A stretch of DNA of 64,000 nt. Source: Axinella damicornis. Taxonomy: Eukaryota; Porifera; Demospongiae; Axinellida; Axinellidae. The DNA lies in the NCBI GenBank assembly GCA_963931865.1, contig OZ007509.1, forward strand, positions 3,973,531 through 4,037,530. The letters run 5' to 3'. Under the pieces are notes generated by a model. It had not been told where the DNA came from and searched no databases. It was given only the letters and a program-made list of their open reading frames with translations. The position numbers and the translations under genes were made by a program. Below, in pieces: positions 25,391 through 37,400 of the stretch (position 1 is its first letter; the number at the start of each line of letters is the position of its first letter).

Positions 25391-26225
25391 AGTCACCTAC
25401 GATGCAACCTGAGAGCAATCGGAGTTTATCCATGAGGTTAGAGTATAACCAGAGTCATCATTCTGTAAAGTGAATTTGCGCTACCGGTTTCACCAGCCTA
25501 TACCAGCAGTGTGGTTACCACTGGAATGGATCGGTTGATATTAAAGATACCAGTTGATATTAAATGCTAAAATTAATACACTACAAAAATATGATTTTTA
25601 TGCCCAATCTTTATCACCTTGGATAACCTTAAGGTATGTGACATGATATTGTGCACACGTTGTTCATCCCACATGTTTGTACTATTGTCTTTGTCAACTT
25701 CAGCTAAATATGGCTACACCAGATTGTGGGCAGCCACCACACCGCACTACAATGTTTTCTTGCAAGGCTAATTAGGTGATGAAGCAAGCGTGGATGATTG
25801 GCGGTAATTAATAAATGTATAAATCTAGAAGAGGGTAATTAGGTGTATGTTGCATGAAAGCTGCCAATATCCAGTAAACATGCTTACTGTCCGTATACAG
25901 TACAATTGATTATCACATTCTTACGCACCCCCCACTGTGGAATTCGTATAATCTTCGCGATATACAATTACTCCTTCTTAGAAGTCGGGTGTTCTCCCTC
26001 TCATGTGTGTGTATGCAAGACACCCTGAGAATAGTTAATTCTGTAGTAAGCTATCTACGTAGGTTTGGTATCAAGATGATTTAATTGCACTGCACATGGA
26101 AATAGTATTGTAAACACAAGATGTCTTGCAGTTGACCATACCCAGTCAATATCGGTTACATCAAAAGTTGGACCTTCGATCTGCAGCATTTGTTTTACAC
26201 TATGTTCCCCCTACAGTACATATAC

Positions 26226-26289
26226 TAGCCTCATTCCCAGGCTCCTCCCCAGCTTTTTATCGCCAAAAAGCTGGCTGGGAACGAGGCCA
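26226..26289. mobile_element. Foldback element, TAGCC family, 64 bp
   Basis: TAGCCTCATTCCCAGGCTCC faces GGCTGGGAACGAGGCC around an inner AGCTTTTT/AAAAAGCT pair. Flanks TACATATAC and AACATGTAC are a decayed 9-bp duplication. Confidence 0.75.
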
Positions 26290-27368
26290 ACATGTACAAT
26301 GTCATTCAAATGCACTAATGGCAAAGTGTGTTACATGCAGGACTGATGCCAACATACGAGTACGATCGAGGACATCGATCCCGGCCAGTCAGATTGCAGC
26401 CCCTGGAACTTGGGAGAGAGGATAGTTTGCGCATACCACTACTTAGTTAGCACATAAGTAATTCACTTAGGTGAAGTTCAATTATTATTATTAGTTGAAC
26501 AATAGAAGTGATTTGCTGCACATGTGCATACACCTACTTAAATGGTTGCACACGCATACACCTACTTAAATGTACCATAGAGTTGCTGGAGGAACCCATA
26601 CTCTGGAGTGTTAACCTGTGGACATTACAGAACCATAATATTATATAACAGTCACGTGCTGTGCATGCAGTCATTGCAGTGCCCTCCCATTCACAGGATC
26701 TAATGCAATTGCCCTTGATACACCCACTCAACAGGAGATTGGGGTGTCCAATTTGCTGCTATGGTAACTGGGAGTACAGAGACCATACATGTGTATCTCT
26801 TGCCATCATTGTGTATATACACTCCAGCATATAGCTAGCCCAATGTGCTGTACTGCACACATTTGCAGTGTACTGTACTGCACACAAGACTCTAGCTGTC
26901 ATACTGTGAAGCACCTCATCCTCATATAATTACTGTCCAGTACATAGCCATACACTGATGGCATCTCAATTGGAGGCATATAGAATTGCATGTTTCCAAT
27001 ATTGCTGTTGCTAAAGCATGTACAGGGTCACCATAACACAGGAACAAAGGTGCACAAAAATAGCATTTGATGCAAATAATTTCGGCTCTACTGTGTAGGA
27101 AAATAGAATGGCTAAACGGCACAATATACAACATGACATACAAACAAAACATTAACGGATCTGTTGTCATGAAATTTTGGAGGGACCATATAAAATAGCT
27201 CTTTGCTGTCATTGTGCATGGGAGGCAAATAACACAAAATAAAAAAAAATGAAGTTGACCTGAGGAGGAATTGGTCTACTGCAAGTCCAGCTGGAATGAG
27301 TGAATAAGCATTGTGCATTTAAAAATGCATTTCTGAAATCGGTTGTTGTGTGTTGGGCAGAATGGTCC

Positions 27369-30300
27369 TCAGCAGGTCTGTATTAGGTCTTCCAGTTCAT
27401 TTGAGTATGTCTGAATCGAATTATGGTCGGCAAAGATTAGTTTGTTGTCAATGTTGATGCCAGTAATAATGTATGTCGTGTCTTGCTGTAATCTGAGCGT
27501 AGGATTCTGTGTTGGAGGCATCATAACAGTCATGAGTTTTCTTCGTCGTGGAATGGCTTCTGCACCTCTTAGCACCTTATTCACTCGAATTCTATAGGTG
27601 GGGTGGCTTTGTGCGGCTGCTCTCCGACTACTCCTCCTGCGCACCTGTCCTACCACTGTCACTGCAAACAAAAGTAGGAAATACAGCATAATAATATAAA
27701 CCCTCTGCCTTAGTCCACAGATCCTCCCCCTTTAGCTATATATCAGTTTACATACTGCTTCCCAAGTGTACATTGCTAGTTTTGACAGAGGCATATACCC
27801 TCCCCACGCAATTTTTTTTGACACAAGCCACTTTGCACCCCAAACCCTACTGATGGTTAAAAGTTCAACCTATTGAGGTCACAGTTGGAGGAAGTACCAA
27901 CAGTACCTACCTGCTTTGGGGTTTTGGCTGCAGAGAGGACTTCTCTCCTGTCTTGTATCTGGCTCCACTGATCTCTTATTAGCTGCCATTGCTGGATCGA
28001 AAGAAATTTCAATCCTCAGATAATGTGTATGTCAGTTGGTTATTCAACTGCCAAATTACTCACGATGATTTGTTTATTCTCAGATTATCAGAAACTCAAA
28101 GCAGAATTATTACCTAACTGGGAAAACTAAGGCTCACATACCAGTTTCAAATACACAATTAGTCATTAAAGCACAAAATCACAAAACCCTCAAATTAGTA
28201 AATATGTAAATTCCCTTACTTGAGGCCAACCAACCGACTTATGCCACAAAATGCACTTGTTAACACACACAACAAACATACCATCATGACTCTTTAGCTG
28301 CACAATCTGTGACTGGGTACTCCCTATGGTGTTGTTTCCAAAGCATTGATAGTTGCCCAGATCGGTCGCGCTAACATCTGCGATTGACAAGGTGCAGACT
28401 GTGATTCGTGCCACTGGTATACTACTACTGTCTATGATCCTTTTGCTGCCAGCTTCAACGAGTGTCCCATTGTGGTACCACCTCACTTCCGGTGGCGGGC
28501 AACCGGTCAGTATGCAGTGAAATGAAGCCATGCCTCCTTCGTGTGCACAAAATGTGTCGGGAGGGACTTCCAATATTGGAGGCTCTTGGCATGTGCTGTC
28601 ACTGCAAGGGGAGAAAGAAATGAGTTATGCTATATACCGTGTACCCCTCCAGATCTATATACCACACCCAAACACAAAATGTTAAAACATTTCTGATTCC
28701 GTACTTTGGAGTAGACACTGCAATGTCCACGGTGGCCACCTGATCTCCACTTGTGCACTTGTATTCCGCCTCCTGCTCTCGAGATGTGAACACACTCGTG
28801 AATACCAGCCGTAAACCATCAGCACTGACACTATGAGGAAACTCGTCACGACCCATGACAGACCAAACCGGCACAATACGACCAGGGTAGGTTGCTGGCT
28901 CTGTCATACATGAAATGAAATGTTCATCTTCTCCGGACGGAAGAGACAAAGTTGAGTTTGTCACATCCTCATTTTGTCCATACACTAGTCTGATTCCTGC
29001 GGAAGATAAAATAAAAGATTACCAGTTGTTCTGTGGGTAAATGCAGCCTGTAGCTATAGCTCAACCATAGCAGGAAAATGGACGTAGTTCTACAATGACT
29101 CACGTGCACAGACAGGTGTTGAGCCGCTCCAGTCACCAGTTTCTGTACACGTTCTGGTGGACTTCCCAATGAGAGAGTAGTTTGCGTTACAGGAATACAT
29201 TAACTTTGCACCAACATCCAGATCAGGAGCTCTGACGTATCCGTTGTCAATGGGGACCGGGTCTGTACACTTCACCTGCAATACTAAGCCCAAGAAAGTA
29301 GCTATTCACTGATGGTTCAGCGCAATAGAAAAGTTCTTTGAGCTCATCCAACAACTGTAGGTTCAGGATGTTCTGAACACTCACCTTCACAGTTGGGCTG
29401 TGGTCCCGACCAGCTGGCATCTGCCTGGCACTCCCGCTCAGCGTCACCACTGAAGCCCTCACTGCAGGTGTACTGAATTCTACTGCCAACAGAATAGTAG
29501 TTTTGTTGAGGGGAAATGACAGCATTCACCACTGGCAGAGGAGCTGGACATTGGGCTGTGTAGGGAAGTTCAAGATAATGATTTTTGTTATAATGATGAA
29601 TAGTGTTCGGGAGATAAGAACTATATTGTGCCAAGTAAACACCGATGGTTACCAAAGATAGGAGTATGTTTGTGAATATTCTTTACACACGGCTCTTGTT
29701 TACCTCGACAGTGGGGCGCTTTTCCACTCCAGGTGCCATTGACTAGGCAGGTTCGAACTGAAAGGCCAATCAGTTCGTACCCCGCTAAGCAGGAATACGT
29801 CACATTACTGGCCAGCTCGCGAGAGTGTTCAGTGACTGCTCCATTTGTGATTGCTTCCACAGTTGGACACTCAACATCTACGTAGAAATGAACAGATGGT
29901 TTGTAGCTGCTGCATATTATGTGCATACTAGACACTGTTTTAAGAGTGTACTGCTTACATTCACAAGTCACGTTAGGGCCTGTCCAGGTTCCATTGAGCT
30001 GGCAGATCATTTCTCCTCCTCCCACATAACTCCGGTCGCAGGTATAGGTAACCTTGCTTCCAACAGAGTAGTAAGTTTTTACAGGAGAGAACACCGCCTT
30101 CTGAACTGGTCCAGGTGCTCTGCATTGCTCTGTGAGGATGCACATGACACCAAATGAATACTGGCGGTAATGGGTGATAACAAAGCATGAATGATTGGAG
30201 TGTGCTCTGAAGGTGATAACAAAGTGTGTGAATAATCTCAAATGCCTGCAAACAGTGGTTGTTACCTTGACAGCGAGGTTCTTCTCCCTGCCAACTGCTG

Positions 30301-30984
30301 TTCAACTGGCACGTTCGATTTGGGGAGCCAACCAATTCATAGCCTTCAGAACAAGAGTATGTAATGGTGTCACCAAGTCCATGAGAACCATTGCTGTAAA
30401 CACCATTTTGAATAGGCTCTGGAGTGGGACATTCCACAGCTGCAGAAGTAAATAAGCACTTTTAATAACAGCACGTACTGCCGCCTGTGTGACATGCAGG
30501 CAAACACACTAAAAAGGAAGTGCAAACTTGCACATTCATACCTCCAGGACAGATGCGTTCACAATCCTCCAGGGTCTTAAAGTAATTGAGGCCAGTCTCG
30601 AGATCGTACCTCTCCGCATCCTGCTTGCAGATACCGAAAGGCTTGCACATGAGCTTCTGAGCGTGGAAGAAAAATTTGCGGTCTCGATCTTCTGCTGCGC
30701 AATTAGTACTTGACCGCTCTCTTGGATTCAAACAGAAGTCAGGAATGGTGCTCCCGTTGCTGCAATATACAAAATTGGCTGCAGGAGATAAAATATCACA
30801 ATCACAGCATGGTGCAAACTGCACTCGCAGCATTTACACATTTTGCACGCAGCATTAAGATTGTATAGTAGTATAGTACCGTATCTAATTAGCACACCAT
30901 GCACCGCTACATAAACTCACCGAAGGCTAAGACTAGTAGAAGTGATCGGACAACCGCCGAATACAAGAGTCCTGAACAATGCAT
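27369..30984 (-). CDS. Secreted multidomain protein: signal peptide, Kunitz, 5 sushi/CCP, 2 Ig, NTR-like C-terminus
   Basis: Eleven exons on the minus strand, in transcript order: 30984-30921, 30778-30542, 30439-30266, 30129-29959, 29877-29704, 29555-29385, 29283-29104, 28996-28705, 28601-28282, 27991-27911, 27661-27369 (TGA). They join in frame to 718 residues. Residues 1-22 are a hydrophobic signal peptide (core LLLVLAFA). Residues 37-98 are Kunitz-like with six Cys (37, 48, 66, 72, 94, 98). Residues 101-390 are five sushi domains, one per phase 1-1 exon, each with four Cys and a late Trp (TWTG, SWSG, TWSG and similar). Residues 391-487 and 488-594 are Ig domains; the second has RWYHNG and DLGNYQC. 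Residues 595-621 are a linker, and 622-718 resemble an NTR (TIMP/netrin) barrel (YRIRVNKVL, TTYIITG) ending in Cys. There is no membrane segment, so secretion is inferred. Nine of the ten introns are 81-249 bp and one is 290 bp, unlike the giant introns of both neighbours. The start is 418 bp downstream of the NOP56 stop, on the same strand. I know no named protein with this order; WFIKKN and papilin share parts of it. Confidence 0.88.
29275..29284 (-). other. Two competing 3' splice sites, 8 nt apart, before the fifth sushi exon
   Basis: On the minus strand CTTAG is followed 8 nt later by TTGCAG. The second looks like the canonical acceptor, but using it starts the exon in phase 0 after a phase 1 donor and soon meets a stop. 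Only the upstream TAG (exon from 29283) gives the in-frame VLQVKC and the phase 1-1 pattern of the other four sushi exons. Confidence 0.6.
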
Positions 30985-31401
30985 GTTGCTTCGAGCTCCG
31001 CGAAAATCTCGTCCTATTATTCCTATAATTTTGCTGCCACAAGCGTTTTATTTGTACCAGCTGATACGTACTCGCACTGCACTGAGGCCCAAAAAGCGGT
31101 AGTGCTTTTATTAAAGCAAGCCGCGACGCGTGCCGCCCTAAATTAGATTATGCTTACATCATCTAATTACCCAATCATATGGAAAAGATACGTACTAAGG
31201 TTTCACAAAGTATAAGGCAAGCCAGAATTATTTTCTCCTAGCTCAGATATACTGATGCGTCACTCAATCTGTGCTAGGGTAGAAGAAAAATGCAGTCTGA
31301 TCAGCCTATATATGTTGAGATGACGTCATACACTATGATTATTATATATTGAACTCCAAGCAATTATCAACTGAACTATTATAACAGAGCTGCAGGTCTG
31401 A

Positions 31402-34400
31402 TTAGTCCACATCCTTCTCTTTCTTTCTCTTCTTCTTCTTCGGCTTGGAGCTTGAGGAAGGTGTGGTAGCTTCCTCGATCTCTCCTCCTTCCAGTGTGGT
31501 GTCTTTACGCTCCTCCTGCTCGTCTTCGTCTTCCAAATCCCGGTCTTCCAGTTTGCGTTTCTTCTTTTTCTTCTTCTTCTTCTTCTCACTTGAGGGTGTC
31601 TCACTATATCATAACAATAGAGGTGAAACACAGTGTAGATTGCAGATTTTGAACACAACATACAGCAGTGTACACAAGCAACATCAATTTTCACTTTCAA
31701 CCATTCAAAGGAATCATAGAAAAATGTATACAGTATCAGTGAGCTTGATGAATTGTGCAAAGTGAAATTTGACACTCGATAAATTTTAGGAGTTGCAATG
31801 GCAAATGTGATATCTTCACCCACAGAAGAGACTCAGTGGAGAACAGCAAGGTAAAATGAATTCGCTTGCATTGAAAAACAGTGTGATTCCGTGTAGCATA
31901 CAAACAGCCTAACTTGTACATTTATTTAGTTACTTGTCTCCATACGCAATACGGAATTTCTCAAAATTCACTGTATCAGTGTAACATAATCACGTCAGCG
32001 AGTAGGGAATGTAATTATGCATGCAGATGGTGGTGACAATTGTGCCCAATCTGTAGACCCTTCGTTCCACGCAGGCTTGAAATGAGCAGAAATTAGGATA
32101 AAGCGATAACAAAAACATTTGGGAATACCTGCTTGCTCTTCTGGAGCATAACACAGCTGCAATTTTATACACCATGACGTTGCATTCACTGATACCATCT
32201 GCATACAAATGCAGAGTTTCAGTTCTATTCGTCTCCTAAGGAACTTGCTAGGACCATGTGTAATCGGCCTAGCATAGTACTAGCAGCACACTACAGATTC
32301 CTCTGCGATTGGTAAGTCCCAAAGATGGCCTGCGAGCCCCACATCACGATCCCTCTCCTGCTGTGTCTTGTTTGCTGTTCCTTCAGCTGAAGAGAGTGTT
32401 ACTGATCGATGGCAAAGAAAACTCAGGGAGTCGTAGTAGCCTTGCTTAAATGATGTTGCAGTACGGCACTCAATGTACACATTTTGTACATGCAGTGGGA
32501 ACTATTTTTGAGTGGGAAAAAAACGTCCTCTTTGAGTACCCACTAAAGTTCAGCACCCATGGCGTATTTTGGGGGGAGATTGTGGTATTACACTGGTTCT
32601 ACTTACATAGAAGCTGATGTTTCCATCCGTTCGGACTCCAGTTCAGAGATGGCTTCCTTCATGACATCAATGTTCTTCCTGGGAGTCTCACCACTCTCGA
32701 AAAAAGTCAGTCTTTCCTCCACTTGATCACGAAGTTTCTCACCAAACTTTGTGGTTGGTAGTTCTATGGGAAGGACAGAGAAAAGGAAGTAAACTCTTTG
32801 ATGGACAGAACACAGGAAGTAAACTCTTTGATGGGCAGAAAACAGGAAGCAAGCTCTTCCAGATTGTTAACACCAGCTTCATTCCTATACTGCCATTTTC
32901 AGATACTGAATTTTGAGCCAGTAACCATAGTAACTGTTCAACAAACATTTTGCTGCTGTATACTGTATGAGGGTGGAAAAAAATCTCAAGGGTGGGGTTT
33001 ATTGAACTTTTTTCCACATTCCTTGCTACGAAGCGGTATACACACAGCATCTCTAGCGCCATTTCTTTTTCCTGTCACCTCCCCCCAAAATGCCCAACTT
33101 TGCTAGTCAGCCCTCCTACTTCCAATTGTACAGCAAAATGGTCACTGCCATTACGTTTGTTGACCATTTACTCTCAATTACCAGCTGTGGCTACTGTTCA
33201 AGGGTGGTGGTGTCTACTGCAGCTACACTCTGAGGGTGGTGACTAATCAAGGGAAGCATCAGAGAGCAGAAATTGTAAAAACCAAAACAAGTATGTACTC
33301 AGACGCATACCTCTATGTTCACTGACCACTGCAACAGGATTACGTCCGACGTCAATAATCGGTACTACTTATTCTGAAGTGAATCGAGTGGAAATAGCAC
33401 TACTGGTAGCTGGTGCAACTCACTGGTAGCGCAAGCCAAGTATTACAGCTTGTTTCAATTAACACACGTCATGTGATGATCATGCTCAGTCAATCGAGCA
33501 ATCGAGTCAGCAATGGCGGCCAAAGGGAAGACCAAAAATTTACTACAGTGCTCACAACTTTGCCAGCATGGTGTGTTTTGGCACATAAGCATTAGTGAAC
33601 GACAGCGATCACAACAGCACGGTCAGAATCTTGGTACTTTATGCTTAGGCACTAGATGGTTCTTCGAAGATCCCTTTGTGACAATTCTGATCACACAGCT
33701 ACCCTCTCAAGGGTGAATGCTTCATCAATGGTCCATTGCACACTCCTTTTAAGGACCACTTACAAAGACAGTGATCTCACTGGAATTCTTGCTCCTTGCG
33801 TTGCCGTGGTGCAAACAAAACAGGTTATGTGAAAGTCAATTTAGGATACAAATAGGACAATCTGAACAGGCATGTGTCAGCAGGTAGCAGACATAATCCA
33901 GACAGCTGTGTATTCTATTTACATCATCTTGGAACATGCCTACCATAGTGTAGTAGCACATACTTTCAAGAACAGTGCATCCCTACTCACCAGAAAAGCA
34001 GTCAATTCTTGATGCGATGGAACACTTGTTGGCAAGGTATCTCGAGATTCTCCCCTTGTTCTTTGAGCCAGCTCTCCCGATAAAACTGGAGTGGAATATC
34101 AGCCCGTATTTCGGAGTGTTGCCTCGCGTCTTCAGTGCCCTGCAGTGTGGAGATGGTGATTCATTTACAAGTTTTAAGCTTAAATGTATTCGTGAGACCC
34201 CTGTGAACCCTGTGACCCCGTCATTCTTTTGTGTATCGTGGTACACCTGTCATCCCTGTGGCCGGCATTCATTCTGGGACTGCTCTCAACAAATCAGATT
34301 TACAAAATTAATGCAATAAAGCAATTATACCGATTATCTTATCAAAGTCCACACTCTTCCTCTGAGAAAGGTGTGTGATTGGCTAGTGGTATACTAGTGA

Positions 34401-37400
34401 AGTGATGAATGATATATGTCAGAGTCCACACTGAGCTGCGTTCCTATGTGACATGATGTCATCGCAAGTCACCATTGACACTCTTCCTCTGAGAAAGGTG
34501 TACAATTGTCTACTTGGATACTGATGAGTACTATACGTCTGAGTCCACACTGAGTGATTGGCTAATGGTATACCCGGGATTCACACAGGATTGTTTGCTG
34601 GGAGGTGGAGACTTTATGGGATAGTAAACTGAGTCAGGTGTGACATGATGCGTGGGTATCACTGCGAGTCAAAGTCTGCACTAAGACCTACGAAACAAGG
34701 GGGGAGGGAGGTAGGATGGGTGTTGCATTACAAACCACTCTGCACCCTCTACTGTGATACACAGAGAGTGAAATAGATCTCCCGGTTCCACCACACACCC
34801 TGGCACACCTTCACTCTAAACAGCAATCTGATGGAAGCACTCAGTTAGACTAAATGAGATGCCTGACCCATGTGATAGATTTCAACTCAATACGTGGGCT
34901 CAGCCGTGACTTCAAGAGACACCAGTCCAGACAAGGGCAGGATGCATGGTTAGGAATTCATTCAAACTGAGTGGGCAGCTAATATTAACCACAAGGAAAT
35001 GGGCCTCCTCCAAAAGCGCAGTTTGTCAGACTGCCTGGTCTGTCTGTCCGCCTGTTGGTAGTTGGAATAAAACGGACCACCTACACTTTTATGAGTTCAA
35101 CACAAGTTAGATCATCAACATCTAGTGATAGCGATCATGAGTACCTTCCCCCGCAAACCTGTGTGAAGTCATTATAAATCAGGTGGTCATTGGTCCGGTA
35201 GGAAGTAGGACAATGGTTAGGGCCAGGGCCAGTGCTGAATGTGCATGCGTGTCCATTACCTACACTTAGTGCTACTCACGTGACCCTCAACGAATCAGAC
35301 GCCTCAGAATCGATCACATGACGGAGCATTATTGCACACTTTAGTGTGCATTATCTCACTTTTCAAAGATCAACGGCTGTCTTGGGTCAGTGAGTTGCAG
35401 TAAGTAGTTTAGATACCAGTTTGCAGTGCATTACGGGCTTTAGTGCACTCGGGCAATCTAGTTAACGGTCTCGGGCGGATAATGCACTCGCCTCTGGCTC
35501 GTGCATTATCTCGCCCTCGACCGTTAACTAGATTGCCCTCGTGCATTAAACTTCGTAATGCACTGCAAACTGGTATTTAAATATTACTTACAGTATGTAC
35601 TTCCTGCCGGACCAATATCCACATCCTATTTGAAAACAGCAACCATCACATACAAATCAGGCTAGGGATGAGTGTTAATTCCAATGGCGATCTCAGCCAA
35701 GAAAAATCCCACAAATACCATGATCATTGTTGTCTTCATGTGAAGTCGAAGGTGTACTTATGGTTTCATAAATTTCCCATTTAAGAAAATACGAATTTCT
35801 TCCACTGGGATTCCATGTACGGGCTTCAGTGGGGAAATTTGAGGCTATGTAACTCAGACTTCGCATGGTAACCACTTGCGTTGGTGCCAAGGGTGGTCAC
35901 TCCAACAAATTCAACCTGCAGCCAGGAATAGCCCCCCAAAGCCTCTACCCAGGTTCATTTTTCATTTCCTTTTTCCTCCTCACAGAGAAGAGCCTAGGCC
36001 ACCCCTTTTGTGTGCATCACAAAACAAACTGGGTGCTATCAGTCAAAGGAGACAATTAGGTCACCCACACAATCCCCATGGCAACTGCTAGTCTATCAGA
36101 GTACGGCACTGTTGACATGACAACCAGGGACCTCAGTCAGAGGATGTTACCACAAGACCAGACTTCCATAATTGGATAGGCTCTTATGGAGGTGTATTAA
36201 TGATATTCATTGGTCTCTTTTCTAGTTTGCGGAGGCTAGACTGGCAACTGGCTCCTTCGGACAACTAAACTGTTACCATAGTTCTGTTCTCAGATTACCA
36301 AGTTTATTCACTGTGCAATCTGATCACCATATTTAATCAGGAAGCCAACTATAAATTTAGATTGCCAAGTTCTATTGCTCAATGAAGTTGGGAGCGGGTT
36401 GTGTGAGTTTTTCCCTACGCCCTGCCCGCAATTTCTTGCACTGCAAGAGAATAGTCTAGCTCGATAGACTAACTGGCATAGTTCTAGTTGGAACCACTAA
36501 TCTTGTATACAGCATTGATGGGTCAAAGGTCAAGAGGAACCGAGTTGGGTACAAGATATCTACTCCCTATCTATGATACTGGGGGGAAATTAAGGTTAGC
36601 CAATATTTCGCCACCTGCTGGGTGTGGTATCTGGTGGAAATGTTTCGTAGGAAAATTTTTTGCCCAACAATCTTGGACTATGTGTGGAAGTTGCGTAGTG
36701 TTGACGCATGCACTGCATGGCCTGCTGCTGTAGTGAGTCATCCACATGGAAGTTGTGTGACTTGTGTCTGTATTTGTTTCATCATAACCACCAAGCTTAG
36801 ATGCTATCACGGTCGCTGCTGATATTTAGACATATTATACACATGTCCTAAAATGTATCTACCTTGCTATACGAATGTATCTACGCTATCATGGTCGCAG
36901 CTTATATCTAATTGTACACATGTCCTAAAATGTATCTACCTTGCTATAGACTCTCTGTTACTTTGTCATGCCATGGAGAGCTTCCAGATTGGTGGCATTA
37001 GCAGAAGCCAACTCCACTCGTCTCGTTCCCAGCCCTACCCAGTTTTTTCTGTTCTTTGGTTTGTGTTGACGGATGTGACAGAGCGGCACAGTGAAAAACG
37101 GGGAAGGCCTCGTATTATCATATCCATCACATGATTGATGTCTGGTGGACATAGGGGGTGTGGCCCTACCTCAAATAAGTTTAAAAATTGGCCGACGAAG
37201 TTGTGTAGGTCATCTGAGAGTCTCGCCTAGCTGCGGAGTGTTCAAACCGAGCCGACTGGATGATGAACTGCTTCAGGACCTGGTGAAACAACTACGGGCC
37301 CCGCCACTCCCCCCCCCCCCCCCCCCCCTACGTCCACCTCGCATCCACCTGACGTCACTCATGTGAAGAATGATACCAGGCCTTCCCCATTCTTCGCCGC

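Larger units (their letters stand above)
24619..27368. other. Intergenic region between convergent genes; no gene seen
   Basis: Between the DDX56 stop and the 3' end of the secreted-protein gene I see only short open frames without splice or family support. The recognisable items are the DDX56 poly(A) signal and two foldback elements (25288-25390, 26226-26289). Confidence 0.6.

Noticed and set aside
32280..32480. Possible additional NOP56 exon between exons 9 and 10
   Set aside because: All acceptor choices meet a stop in the required phase, while exon 9 joins exon 10 perfectly (AT+T).
35025..35123. Second C/D snoRNA candidate in NOP56 intron 7
   Set aside because: The C box lacks its leading purine and the ends do not pair.
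37145..37366. 73-codon plus frame with [16 protein letters not shown]
   Set aside because: It looks protein-like for about 20 residues but then runs into poly-C. No splice partner or homolog was recognised, so a chance frame or gene fragment.
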